This document shows, piece by piece, positions 8,328 through 16,815 of a DNA stretch of 64,000 nt. A program made the translations under genes and the position numbers. This DNA is from GCA-002733465 sp965230525. GTDB lineage: Bacteria; Pseudomonadota; Gammaproteobacteria; Enterobacterales; Kangiellaceae. The notes beneath the pieces are model-generated. The model did no database searches. It saw nothing but the letters and a program-made list of their open reading frames with translations, and was not told the DNA's origin. Each line of letters starts with the position of its first letter. Within the stretch, counting starts at the first letter, position 1. The stretch lies in assembly GCA_965230525.1 (NCBI GenBank), contig OZ246008.1, forward strand, positions 1,612,001 through 1,676,000, in the 5' to 3' direction.

Positions 8328-9992
8328 ATGGCGCAGTATATCTACTCAATGAATCGAGTGAGTAAAGTTGTTCCTCCGAAAAAAACCATACTAAAAGATA
8401 TTTCTCTCAGCTTTTTTCCCGGCGCAAAGATAGGCGTTTTGGGCCTCAATGGCTCGGGGAAGTCGACTCTGTTACGAATCATGGCAGGGTTAGACACCGA
8501 TATTGAGGGAGAAGCTATTCCGCTTAAAGGAATTAACATTGGTTACCTTCCGCAAGAGCCACAGTTGGATGAAAGTTTGGATGTGCGTGGCAATGTCGAG
8601 CTGGGTATCGCAGAAATCAAAAAGGTTCTAAATCGCTTTGACGAAGTGAATAACGCCTTTGCTGACCCTGAAGCGGATTTCGATGCCTTGCTTAAAGAGC
8701 AAGCAGAATTACAAGATAAAATTGAAGCGGCGGGCGCTTGGGAAGTTGACAGAATGCTCGATAAAGCAGCCGAAGCGCTTAGATTGCCGCCTTGGGATGC
8801 GGATGTAAAGCACCTTTCGGGTGGTGAGAAACGACGAGTCGCTCTGTGTCAATTGCTGCTGTCCAAGCCCGATATGTTGCTGCTCGATGAACCGACTAAT
8901 CACCTGGACGCAGAGTCTGTTGCATGGTTAGAAAGATTTTTACAAGATTTCAAAGGCACCGTTGTGGCAATCACTCATGATCGTTATTTCTTAGATAACG
9001 TTGCAGGCTGGATTCTCGAGCTAGACCGTGGCCATGGCATTCCATGGGAAGGAAATTATTCTTCATGGTTAGATCAAAAGAGTAATCGACTGGCTATGGA
9101 AGAAAAGAAAGAAACAGCTCATCAAAAAGCCATGAAGCAAGAACTTGAGTGGGTGCGTGCCAACCCTAAAGGACGCCAAGCTAAGAGCAAGGCACGGATA
9201 GCAAAATTTGAAGAGCTATCTTCACAAACCTATCAAAAAAGAAATGAGACTCAAGATCTGTATATTCCACCAGGTCCGCGATTGGGCAACTTAGTGATTG
9301 AAGCTAACCACTTGCAAAAAAGCTTTGGCGACAAGTGCTTAGTGGATGACTTAAGTTTTAATTTACCGCAAGGTGGCATCGTTGGAATTATTGGTCCGAA
9401 TGGCGCCGGTAAGTCAACTTTGTTCAAAATGCTGGTGGGTCAAGAAAAGCCTGATAGCGGTGAGCTGCGAGTAGGCGAAACGGTTAAGATTGCTTACGTT
9501 GATCAGTCAAGAGATGCATTAGATGACAATAAAACCGTATGGCAGGAAATTTCTGATGATTCTGACACCATTACCGTTGGAAGTTATCAAGTTTCTTCAC
9601 GACAATATGTAGGTCGTTTCAATTTTAAAGGTGGTGATCAACAAAAATTTATCAAAGACCTGTCGGGTGGTGAGCGCAATCGAGTGCATTTAGCAAAATT
9701 ACTCAAAAGTGGTGGTAACTTATTGTTACTCGATGAGCCAACCAATGATCTCGATGTGGAGACACTACGTGCGCTTGAAGAAGCGGTGTTAGCGTTTCCA
9801 GGTTGTGCTGTCATTATTTCGCATGATCGCTGGTTCTTAGATCGTGTGGCGACTCATATTCTTGCGTATGAAGGAGATAGTAAAACGGTTTGGTTTGAAG
9901 GCAACTACGCAGACTACGAAGCCGATAGAAAACGGCGACTCGGGGCGGACGCCGACGCACCTGTTAGAATTAAATATCGAAAAATTGGTTAA
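8328..9992 (+). CDS. ettA: Energy-dependent translational throttle protein EttA (ABC-F)
   Basis: 554 residues, the normal length for EttA. Two ABC ATPase cassettes with no membrane part: Walker A GLNGSGKST (39-47) and GPNGAGKST, signatures LSGGEKRRVAL and LSGGERNRVHL, and Walker B LLLDEPTNHLD and LLLDEPTNDLD, whose following Glu/His residues are intact. The arm and P-site tRNA interaction linker lies between the cassettes. EttA binds the ribosomal E site and gates the first peptide bond according to ATP/ADP. The start is supported by AGGAT eight to twelve bases upstream. Standalone gene, divergent from the HEAT-cyclophilin gene. Confidence 0.97.
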   Translation: MAQYIYSMNRVSKVVPPKKTILKDISLSFFPGAKIGVLGLNGSGKSTLLRIMAGLDTDIEGEAIPLKGINIGYLPQEPQLDESLDVRGNVELGIAEIKKVLNRFDEVNNAFADPEADFDALLKEQAELQDKIEAAGAWEVDRMLDKAAEALRLPPWDADVKHLSGGEKRRVALCQLLLSKPDMLLLDEPTNHLDAESVAWLERFLQDFKGTVVAITHDRYFLDNVAGWILELDRGHGIPWEGNYSSWLDQKSNRLAMEEKKETAHQKAMKQELEWVRANPKGRQAKSKARIAKFEELSSQTYQKRNETQDLYIPPGPRLGNLVIEANHLQKSFGDKCLVDDLSFNLPQGGIVGIIGPNGAGKSTLFKMLVGQEKPDSGELRVGETVKIAYVDQSRDALDDNKTVWQEISDDSDTITVGSYQVSSRQYVGRFNFKGGDQQKFIKDLSGGERNRVHLAKLLKSGGNLLLLDEPTNDLDVETLRALEEAVLAFPGCAVIISHDRWFLDRVATHILAYEGDSKTVWFEGNYADYEADRKRRLGADADAPVRIKYRKIG

Positions 9993-10022
9993 TGACTGAT
10001 TCAAAGTGGATAACCGATTGAT

Positions 10023-10670
10023 ATGAGAAAAATACCAAAGAGTCTATTTTTAAACGGCCTAGCGATTAACAAGTTACCTCCATTGTTTCTTTTGTTTTCG
10101 GTTTTGCTCAGCCAAAATAGTATTGCGGCAGGAGCAGGTGTTTTAGTCTATTGCCAGCAAAAGTCAGAGGTATTGGTTCTGATTGCTGATCATGTGAAAC
10201 CATCTCAGGTTACTCGTGGCTGGAGCTCGCTTGGGGGAACCATTCAGGAAAATGAAACTCCCCTAGCCGCCGCCATCAGAGAGGTCGTGGAAGAAACTCA
10301 CGGCGTTATTCATGAGCAAGTACTTTATAAGCATACAGACAAAAGTAAAAAGGTGGTTACTCCTGGGTTTACGATTTTCTTTGCGAAAACGCCTTGTTAT
10401 TCAATTGAGGCATTCAACCAGAAAATTAATTCCGCTGAGGCTGTGGTAGAAAGAGGTCCCTACCTTTGGCTTCCGGTAACTCAGATACATCAAGCGGTCA
10501 AAGACTTTTCTCAGCAACAAGCATCGCTCCCAAAATCACAATCGCCTAAAGTGAGTTTGGCACAAGCGCTTATTCCGCAAAAGGCACAAACGGATTGGTA
10601 TTTTAATGCTTTTCTTGCCGCGATGGCGTTGGTTTTTAATGACCCAATAACCCCAGTAGAGCTCAAGTAA
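10023..10670 (+). CDS. Nudix hydrolase-like protein with N-terminal signal/anchor segment
   Basis: 215 residues. The Nudix box is GGTIQENETPLAAAIREVVEET at about 75-96: the REVVEE core with the metal-binding Glu residues is intact, but the Gly expected after the core is shifted (THG instead of TG), so it is slightly off consensus. Unusually, residues 1-38 form a basic n-region, a hydrophobic run (LFLLFSVLL) and an AA end, like a Sec signal peptide or anchor, with the Nudix domain beginning directly after it. Most Nudix enzymes are cytosolic; an exported one would act on extracytoplasmic nucleotides or sugars. An alternative is that the true start is internal, but there is no good ribosome site nearer the domain. 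Confidence 0.8.
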   Translation: MRKIPKSLFLNGLAINKLPPLFLLFSVLLSQNSIAAGAGVLVYCQQKSEVLVLIADHVKPSQVTRGWSSLGGTIQENETPLAAAIREVVEETHGVIHEQVLYKHTDKSKKVVTPGFTIFFAKTPCYSIEAFNQKINSAEAVVERGPYLWLPVTQIHQAVKDFSQQQASLPKSQSPKVSLAQALIPQKAQTDWYFNAFLAAMALVFNDPITPVELK

Positions 10671-10970
10671 CTTTTGCCCTTAGGAACTTAAGGTAAAAAG
10701 GAATTAATAATTTTTCCTGCATGAGAAGCAAGTAGCGAATACCGACTTGCGAATACCGGCTTGCAAAATGCGGACTTCCGATTAATGGATTAGCGATATA
10801 TAACCAAAAAGAAATAATAAGTGAACCAATGAGATATGGAATTCCTTTCCAGTCTTTGGCAATGTGGTAATCACTATATCTTTTCAAAATAGACCGCATT
10901 TTAAGATACACAGTCACAAAAAAGCCAGCGGATGCTGGCTTTTTTAGTTGTCGATTTTTACTCGTGGTTT
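10671..10970. other. Spacer between convergent Nudix and M14 peptidase genes
   Basis: 300 bases. It contains a bidirectional terminator near its right end (10918-10945) and an imperfect direct repeat of about 14 bases near 10735-10765 (two units of GCGAATACCG(A/G)CTTGC). An 84-codon frame on the minus strand (10663-10917) begins exactly at the terminator and has no room for a promoter, so I do not call it. Confidence 0.5.
10918..10945. terminator. Rho-independent terminator after the M14 peptidase gene
   Basis: GCCAGC (10924-10929), GGAT loop, GCTGGC (10934-10939), flanked by A6 and T6, so it can work in both directions. It lies 25 bases past the stop of the minus-strand carboxypeptidase gene. 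Confidence 0.9.
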
Positions 10971-13900
10971 TTAATCAAACCAGTAAGCATCGAGTTGCAC
11001 ATCGCTTGCAGCGGCGGTGCCTCTCACAATAATAAACCAAGTGCCAGCGGCAGGGTTGGTAATGGTACAGTTGTGAGTATTGCCAGCGCCCATTTCAAGA
11101 CAGTCATTGTCAGTTCGAGTCGGGGCTGAGCCAAAGTTAATGACTAAGTCCGCGTTACCCGTTCCACCGGAAGTATCAATCACAAGCGAAGTTGCGCCTG
11201 CGGGTACATCAATGGTGTAAGACAAGTTCTCGCCTCGTGCTGGGCTTAAACCGGTTTCGGTAAAGCCACCGGAATTACCACCACTTTGCGAAACCGTGAC
11301 TGATTGTGTTTCGGTATCGCTGGCACCTTCATTGTCGGTGACGGTCAATGAAACACTATAAGTGCCTGCTGCAGCATAAGTATGCACTGGGTTGGCTTGG
11401 GTTGAGCTATTGCCATCGCCAAAATCCCAACTGTAGCTAGCAATACTGCCATCACTGTCGCTACTTGAATCAGTAAAAGTTGCTTCTAATTCATTGGTTG
11501 CCACTGAGAATCCAGCGGTCGGTGCGGTATTGCTTTCGCTGACGGTGACGGTTTGAGTGGTTGTATCACTCGCGCCTTGGTCGTCTGTTACTGTCAAAGA
11601 AACACTATAGCTTCCCGCCGTGGAATAGCTGTGAACCGGGTTCGCATTGGATGAACTGTTTCCATCACCAAAGTCCCAAGAATGAGAAGCGATTGTACCG
11701 TCGCTATCATTACTCGCATCGCTAAAGGTGACTTGTAATTCATTGCTAGTAAAGTTGAAGGCAGCTGTTGGGGCTGCATTCCCGGTTGCTTCAGCGGTCC
11801 AATAGGCATCCAATTGTACTCCCGAGGAAGCTGAGGCACCTCGTACGATAATAAACCAAGTTCCTTGTTGAGGATTGGTAATAACGCAAGAATGTGAATT
11901 TCCAGCACCTTGCTGAATACAATCATTATCAAAACGTGTTGGTTCAGCGCCAAAGTTAATGACTAAGTCCGCATTTCCTGTTCCGCCAGACGTTGTTACT
12001 TCTAATAGTGTGGCATTGGCTGGCACTTCAATGGTGAAAGAAAGGTTTTCTCCCCGCGCAGGACTTAGATCCGTTTCGGTAAATCCTCCGGTTGTCGTTG
12101 TGGGGATTTGCGCGACTTCGACCGTTTCTGAGGCAGTATCGGTCGCCCCTTCATTATCAGTGACAGTGAGGGTGACCAAATAACTACCGTCGTCGGCGTA
12201 ATTGTGAGTTGGCGCCTGGAGCGTACTTGACTGCCCATCACCAAAGTCCCAAAGGTAACTTGAAATAGTGCCGTCAGGATCATTACTAGGCGCAGCGTCG
12301 AAGTTACAGGCCAACTCAGTACAGCTGCTAGTAAATTCCGCGGCAGGAAGCTGGTTGCTGGAAATAGTCAGTTTGCTCGCGGTTGGTACACCAACATTGC
12401 CAGACTCGTCGTAGGCTCTGATATAGACGATATGATCGCCATTGGTTAATCCGGTGGTATCTATTTGCCCATTGAATAATTCGACCCCAGAACTTAAGTC
12501 GCCATCGTTGCCGGTCAGCTCTATCACTGTTGCAGTGGCTTTCCAAACAGGCGTATCAATCGAGTATTCAACTTTGCTGATGGTGTTGCCGGTGGAGGAT
12601 AGCTGAGTTCTTGTGGCATCGGCTGTGGCGACTAAATCAACTGGCGTTCCTGCGGGAACGCTGGTTCCAGTGGCACTACCGGCTAACTCTATTTGAGTAA
12701 CTTCTGGACCATGACCTAGCAAATAGGGTGCAGCGGCTACTTTTGCAGCGTAGATCAATGCCGGTAAGTTGTCAGGTTTGATGGTATCGTCATAATCAGT
12801 ACATTGTTGAAAAAAGGAAGTCCCTAATTCAAAGGTGAAAGCGGCAATACCAAGCTCGCCGTAGCTTACATCGTCAGAAGTGCCATCGGTAGGATACAAA
12901 CCAACACTTTGTTGTGGTGTGTAGTCATTGAACCAAGCCAGTTTGTTTCCGAGTGCCACGAAACCATCATTGTTGGGGGAAACGTCAGTGGTTTGTCCCC
13001 AAGGCCATAACACTAGTTCGCTATAGCTATGAATATCAATATGCATACCGGCAGTATCGACGGGGGCGGCATCATTGATGTTATCCCCACGAACATCAGG
13101 AAAAATGCTTCGAATATAATTAGAGACTGCTTGGGTTTCAGGTTCTGACTCAGGCGCATCGCCTCGAAAGGTACTATCACAGGCAAAACCACTTGAACCA
13201 TTGCTAGTGGTATTCCAGAAGTAGGCGAAGTTACGATTTAAATCGACTCCAACATTAAAACCAGGACAATGATTTTGATTTGTGTTTTTTCGTTGCAACA
13301 CCCCTGTTTCTGCTATTTTTCGACCGTCTGGATTCATATGAAATAAGATATGCACTTCGTGGTAATCAAGAATCCATTGAATATCAACGTCAGTGCTATA
13401 GCCGTTAAGCAATTCTTTGGCAAAGTCTAAGGTTAACGCCGCGGTGGTATATTCTCTGGCATGCATTGCGCTATGAACAAATAGCTTTGGTTTTTCTTCT
13501 ACTATAGATTGATTGGTCAACTTTAATACCATTAAGTCATAACCACCTTGATTATTGGCCTTATTCCACGAATCACCTATGTCAATCCATTCGGCCAATG
13601 TTGGGTTATCAAGTGCAAGTTGCGCGCCTTCATCTAAAGTTTCTTCAACCGTTGCATAACACTCAAAACCTGGAATTCCATCCATCAAAATGCCTTGGGA
13701 TTTTTGTGCCAGCCGATGCTCCACGTTTTGTTTGAAGAGTTTGTATTGCGCATTCCATTCGGTCGCAAGCTCAATTTTAAGTCCATGGCTTTTTAACAAC
13801 GCAATTTCATCTTGGCTCAAATCTGCGATGATGTAGTCTTGTTGGTAATTGGTTTCAAGTATGGCGTGATGAAAAGAAATGGCTATTTTTCTCGCTAATG

Positions 13901-14102
13901 CATCATCAGCTACTTCAATTTTATAAGCAACCAATCCTGTTTCAACGGGTTGTACAAGTTGAGAAGTAAGATTAGCGATTCCTGTTGTTTGTGTGGTTTG
14001 GGTTTCTGTGTGACTTTGAACAGCAAGCGCGGGTGCAAGTAGAGCACATGCGCCAATTAAAATCTTTGAAACTTTATTATGAGGAAGTATCCTTTTATTC
14101 AT
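10971..14102 (-). CDS. Secreted M14 zinc carboxypeptidase with PKD and PPC modules
   Basis: 1043 residues. Signal peptide about 1-29. Peptidase M14 domain about 165-460: zinc ligands H214 and E217 (HAREY), H358 (DIHSYSE); substrate Asn/Arg in DLNRNF (289-290); general base E425 in FELGTSF. All catalytic residues are present. Then an Ig-like region (about 465-580), PKD1 (about 586-665), PPC1 (about 672-769), PKD2 (about 776-855), PKD3 (about 858-938) and PPC2 (about 945-1043). PKD and PPC modules typically bind polymers or help secretion and are often clipped off. PPC1/PPC2 and PKD2/PKD3 are nearly identical, so they arose by recent duplication. Role: extracellular degradation of peptides, in line with a marine heterotroph. 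Ends in a strong terminator. Confidence 0.94.
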   Translation of the reverse strand: MNKRILPHNKVSKILIGACALLAPALAVQSHTETQTTQTTGIANLTSQLVQPVETGLVAYKIEVADDALARKIAISFHHAILETNYQQDYIIADLSQDEIALLKSHGLKIELATEWNAQYKLFKQNVEHRLAQKSQGILMDGIPGFECYATVEETLDEGAQLALDNPTLAEWIDIGDSWNKANNQGGYDLMVLKLTNQSIVEEKPKLFVHSAMHAREYTTAALTLDFAKELLNGYSTDVDIQWILDYHEVHILFHMNPDGRKIAETGVLQRKNTNQNHCPGFNVGVDLNRNFAYFWNTTSNGSSGFACDSTFRGDAPESEPETQAVSNYIRSIFPDVRGDNINDAAPVDTAGMHIDIHSYSELVLWPWGQTTDVSPNNDGFVALGNKLAWFNDYTPQQSVGLYPTDGTSDDVSYGELGIAAFTFELGTSFFQQCTDYDDTIKPDNLPALIYAAKVAAAPYLLGHGPEVTQIELAGSATGTSVPAGTPVDLVATADATRTQLSSTGNTISKVEYSIDTPVWKATATVIELTGNDGDLSSGVELFNGQIDTTGLTNGDHIVYIRAYDESGNVGVPTASKLTISSNQLPAAEFTSSCTELACNFDAAPSNDPDGTISSYLWDFGDGQSSTLQAPTHNYADDGSYLVTLTVTDNEGATDTASETVEVAQIPTTTTGGFTETDLSPARGENLSFTIEVPANATLLEVTTSGGTGNADLVINFGAEPTRFDNDCIQQGAGNSHSCVITNPQQGTWFIIVRGASASSGVQLDAYWTAEATGNAAPTAAFNFTSNELQVTFSDASNDSDGTIASHSWDFGDGNSSSNANPVHSYSTAGSYSVSLTVTDDQGASDTTTQTVTVSESNTAPTAGFSVATNELEATFTDSSSDSDGSIASYSWDFGDGNSSTQANPVHTYAAAGTYSVSLTVTDNEGASDTETQSVTVSQSGGNSGGFTETGLSPARGENLSYTIDVPAGATSLVIDTSGGTGNADLVINFGSAPTRTDNDCLEMGAGNTHNCTITNPAAGTWFIIVRGTAAASDVQLDAYWFD

Positions 14103-14180
14103 TATTTTAGTCTCTTATGGTTAATTGTATTGGTACCAAAATGCAGGCTAACAGAATGACTAATTGAATAATGTAAAATA

Positions 14181-14672
14181 TTACCTGCTTGGATCTCCGA
14201 TTTGATTGAATGTAGAAAATCGTTGCATAAGTTGTTCGGCTTTTTCTATCTCATTATGAGTTTTATAAAGTTCAATAATGCACTCAATGGTGCACAGCCC
14301 ATTTGGTTTTTGATTTCGCCTTAACAGATAATCTGACGGAGAGTTGCAACGCAGAGAGTAGCTAGGAATGGATTTTAAATAAGTTGTTCGGTTAAAAATT
14401 TTTTGAGATTCTTGCCAAGTTGCATCAATAAGTACAAAAGCTGGACTAGTTAAACCAGAGCCCGTCGATTCGAATAATTCGCTAATCGGTTGACCACTAG
14501 GATGCAGCAGTGCCAATTGATTTTTTTCAGCGAGATTACTTAGTTGCTGATTGGGGGTAACTCGACTCCAAACGATTCGCCTAATTTCTTGAGGGAATAG
14601 TTCGATGGCTAATCGCCCTGTATTGGTTAAACGATCACATTCTCGTTCGTGAGTGAGTAAATATATTTTCAT
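14181..14672 (-). CDS. DTW domain protein, probable tRNA-uridine aminocarboxypropyltransferase
   Basis: 163 residues. The DTW signature is present as DATWQES, followed downstream by the basic RRNQKPNGLCTIE segment, corresponding to the conserved 'stlEA' region of the family; an NTGRL motif lies near the N-terminus. DTW proteins (for example E. coli TapT) transfer a 3-amino-3-carboxypropyl group from S-adenosylmethionine to uridine of tRNA. This copy is shorter than many relatives and lacks the N-terminal Cys cluster seen in the longer ones. It overlaps murI by 4 bases (14669-14672), so the two are translationally coupled. Exact tRNA position modified is not predictable. Confidence 0.8.
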   Translation of the reverse strand: MKIYLLTHERECDRLTNTGRLAIELFPQEIRRIVWSRVTPNQQLSNLAEKNQLALLHPSGQPISELFESTGSGLTSPAFVLIDATWQESQKIFNRTTYLKSIPSYSLRCNSPSDYLLRRNQKPNGLCTIECIIELYKTHNEIEKAEQLMQRFSTFNQIGDPSR

Positions 14673-15454
14673 TCTAGGGTAAGCTCGAGCAACTTTACAC
14701 GCTGTCCGAGAATACGATTAAATTTCTTTTGCGCTGATTGAGGATGAGTCGAATAAAATTGATTTAGCCCTTGATGTGTTTCTAGATTAATTTGTCTGTT
14801 AAGTCTTCTCTTTAACTCATTGGCGACTGCCTGGCTGCTCTCAAAAATTCTTACTTGATTCCCCATTATTTGGCTGATGGTATCGGTAAGAAATGGATAG
14901 TGCGTGCAACCCAGAACGAGCGAGTCGACCTCGGCGTTCTTAAAAAAGTCTAACTCGGACTCGATCAGTTGAACTTCATGAGAACTTAACTGTTCGCAGT
15001 CCTCAACCAATTGTACAAAAAGCGGTGAAGCCTTTTCAAAGATACCCAACTCTCCTGCTAGACTTGACTTTAACGTGAGATATTTTTGGCTGTTTAAAGT
15101 CGCTTGGGTAGCCAAAACGCCAACTCGTTTATTTGGACTGTATTCAATTGCGGGTTTTAACGCCGGCTCTAAACCTATTATTGGAAACTGGTATTGCGTG
15201 CGTAATTGGCTAATCGCCGCAGCGGTAGCGGTATTGCACGCAACCACAATGGCTTTAACTTTTTGTTGGTACAAAAAACTGGCGATAAGCGACACGCGTT
15301 GCTCAATTTCAAACTCATTACGGTCGCCATAGGGGGTATAGGCGCTATCTGCCACATAAATTAAATCTTCTTGAGGCATTAGCTGACGTATGGCTTGGAA
15401 AACACTTAAGCCACCAACGCCTGAATCAAATATACCAATAGCTTGATTATTAAT
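14669..15454 (-). CDS. murI: Glutamate racemase, non-AUG start
   Basis: Makes D-glutamate for peptidoglycan. Catalytic Cys are in ACNTA and GCTHYP; the N-terminal catalytic stretch GIFDSGVGGLSV is also encoded, but upstream of the first ATG in frame (15379). From that ATG the protein would lose the Asp-Ser of the active site, so the true start must be further up. In frame, only 11 codons separate GIFDSG's first Gly from a stop, ending at 15461, and none is ATG, GTG or TTG. The best start is ATT at 15454 (then Asn-Asn-Gln-Ala-Ile-Gly), with a GGGA about 9 bases upstream; ATT at 15460 is the other choice. An out-of-frame ATG frame of 32 codons (15406-15504) overlaps it. A single-base error or a frameshift is the alternative reading. 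Confidence 0.85.
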   Translation of the reverse strand: MNNQAIGIFDSGVGGLSVFQAIRQLMPQEDLIYVADSAYTPYGDRNEFEIEQRVSLIASFLYQQKVKAIVVACNTATAAAISQLRTQYQFPIIGLEPALKPAIEYSPNKRVGVLATQATLNSQKYLTLKSSLAGELGIFEKASPLFVQLVEDCEQLSSHEVQLIESELDFFKNAEVDSLVLGCTHYPFLTDTISQIMGNQVRIFESSQAVANELKRRLNRQINLETHQGLNQFYSTHPQSAQKKFNRILGQRVKLLELTLE

Positions 15455-15613
15455 ACTAATTTATCCCGTGTTAATGCTAATCTTTTTGAGGCAATAGCTC
15501 GCATTTTAAAATAAACAAGTGCCTAAAATTTACCTCAAGTTTACCTAATTTAATTTGGCCCCGTACAGGCCTATGATAGTATGCCTGAAGGATTTTGAGG
15601 AATCATTTTATTT

Positions 15614-16228
15614 ATGCTTTTTAATTGGTCAAGACTTTTTCCATTAGTGGTTGCGGTAACATTGCTGAATGCATGTGCGACTTATCGCCCAAGCAACCCG
15701 AACGATATTTGTACCATATTTCAAGGTGAGCTTGATTGGTATGAGGCAGCTCGAAATGCACAGCATCGCTGGGGAACCCCTATTTTTGTCATGATGGCAA
15801 TTATGCACCAAGAGTCTCGATTTGTTGACGATGCACAACCGGAAAGAGAGTGGTTTCTTGGGTTTATTCCGTTACCTCGACGCTCTTCAGCTTATGGTTA
15901 TGCCCAAGCGCAAGATCCGGTTTGGGGGGAGTATCTAAAGCAAGCTGCAAGTTTTGGTGCTGACAGAGATGAGTTTGAGGATGCTATCGACTTCATTGGT
16001 TGGTATACCGCGGAAAGCAACCGAATTTTAAAGCTGTCCAAGTGGGATGCATATGCACAATATTTGGCCTATCACGAAGGACGCGGTGGTTATAAACGAA
16101 AAACCTATAACGCCAAGCCATGGCTAAAAAAGGTGGCCGCCAAAGTTAAAAATAAAGCGGCACTCTACAATCGTCAACTTAAGCGATGTCAAGCGCAGCT
16201 AGATGATCAGTTAGATAGCTGGTTTTAG
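15614..16228 (+). CDS. Lipoprotein with lytic transglycosylase (SLT-like) domain
   Basis: 204 residues. Lipobox LLNAC puts the lipidated Cys at 21; the next residues (ATYRPS) give no Asp retention signal, so outer membrane is likely. The region around MAIMHQESRF holds the Glu expected as the general acid of SLT transglycosylases, and SSAYGYAQA... resembles the G-L-M/YGYAQ motif II. Members of this lipoprotein family cleave peptidoglycan between MurNAc and GlcNAc. C-terminal 50 residues are Lys-rich. A GAGGA lies at 15596-15600, 13 bases from the ATG, a rather long spacing. Standalone unit, about 160 bases from the divergent murI start. Confidence 0.85.
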   Translation: MLFNWSRLFPLVVAVTLLNACATYRPSNPNDICTIFQGELDWYEAARNAQHRWGTPIFVMMAIMHQESRFVDDAQPEREWFLGFIPLPRRSSAYGYAQAQDPVWGEYLKQAASFGADRDEFEDAIDFIGWYTAESNRILKLSKWDAYAQYLAYHEGRGGYKRKTYNAKPWLKKVAAKVKNKAALYNRQLKRCQAQLDDQLDSWF

Positions 16229-16421
16229 TGTGAATCTACCCGTGACCTAATAATCACACTATTAATTAAAAGCACTATTATTATTTCAACAAGCGCTATT
16301 TACGCCTAACCTTAACATTTTGCACGGATAATTTGATCAGATAACCCTGCCGAATCAACAATCTCAGTCTATACTTAAATGAGACCATGATGTGAATTTA
16401 CAAGGTGAATAGGGGAGTACA

Positions 16422-16766
16422 ATGATGGCTACTGAGAAACGAGGATATCCAAGACAATCAGAACAAGGGCCCATCCATGTCGATGTGTTAGAAATCTCTG
16501 ATCAATCACTTGCTGAAAGTGTTCGGTTTGAAGGGGCTATGAAAGACCTGTCACGATCCGGCATAAGGCTGCATGGAAAACACCCTATTTCGCAAGGATC
16601 GACTTTACAATTATTAGTTGAAGTTGAATCGAAACAGTCCAAATTTCATTTAAAGGGAAATGTGAAATGGGTTTCCGAAACCACCGAGCACGAGTTTGTG
16701 GCCGGCCTAGAGATCACTGAAGATAGCCAAGATTTAAATGATTGGCAGCAAAGTTTCAGTAGCTAG
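16422..16766 (+). CDS. PilZ domain protein (cyclic di-GMP binding)
   Basis: 114 residues, a single PilZ domain. Both ligand motifs are intact: RGYPR (RxxxR) near the N-terminus and DLSRSG (D/NxSxxG) at about residues 46-51, so cyclic di-GMP binding is expected. No other domain, so it would work as an adaptor protein. It converges on the large degenerate GGDEF/EAL receptor gene with only 49 bases between, which makes a shared signalling role tempting but unproven. A GGGGAG site precedes the ATG. Confidence 0.9.
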   Translation: MMATEKRGYPRQSEQGPIHVDVLEISDQSLAESVRFEGAMKDLSRSGIRLHGKHPISQGSTLQLLVEVESKQSKFHLKGNVKWVSETTEHEFVAGLEITEDSQDLNDWQQSFSS

Positions 16767-16815
16767 CAAACCAAATTTGCAAAAATGCAAAACTAAAAAT
16801 AAATTGCAACTGTGG

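Noticed and set aside
10663..10917. 84-codon minus-strand frame with a hydrophobic segment
   Set aside because: Starts directly at a terminator, no promoter space, no recognisable family.
15406..15504. 32-codon frame overlapping the murI start
   Set aside because: Not called as a gene: no homology and it lies across the murI N-terminus; noted as part of the murI start problem.
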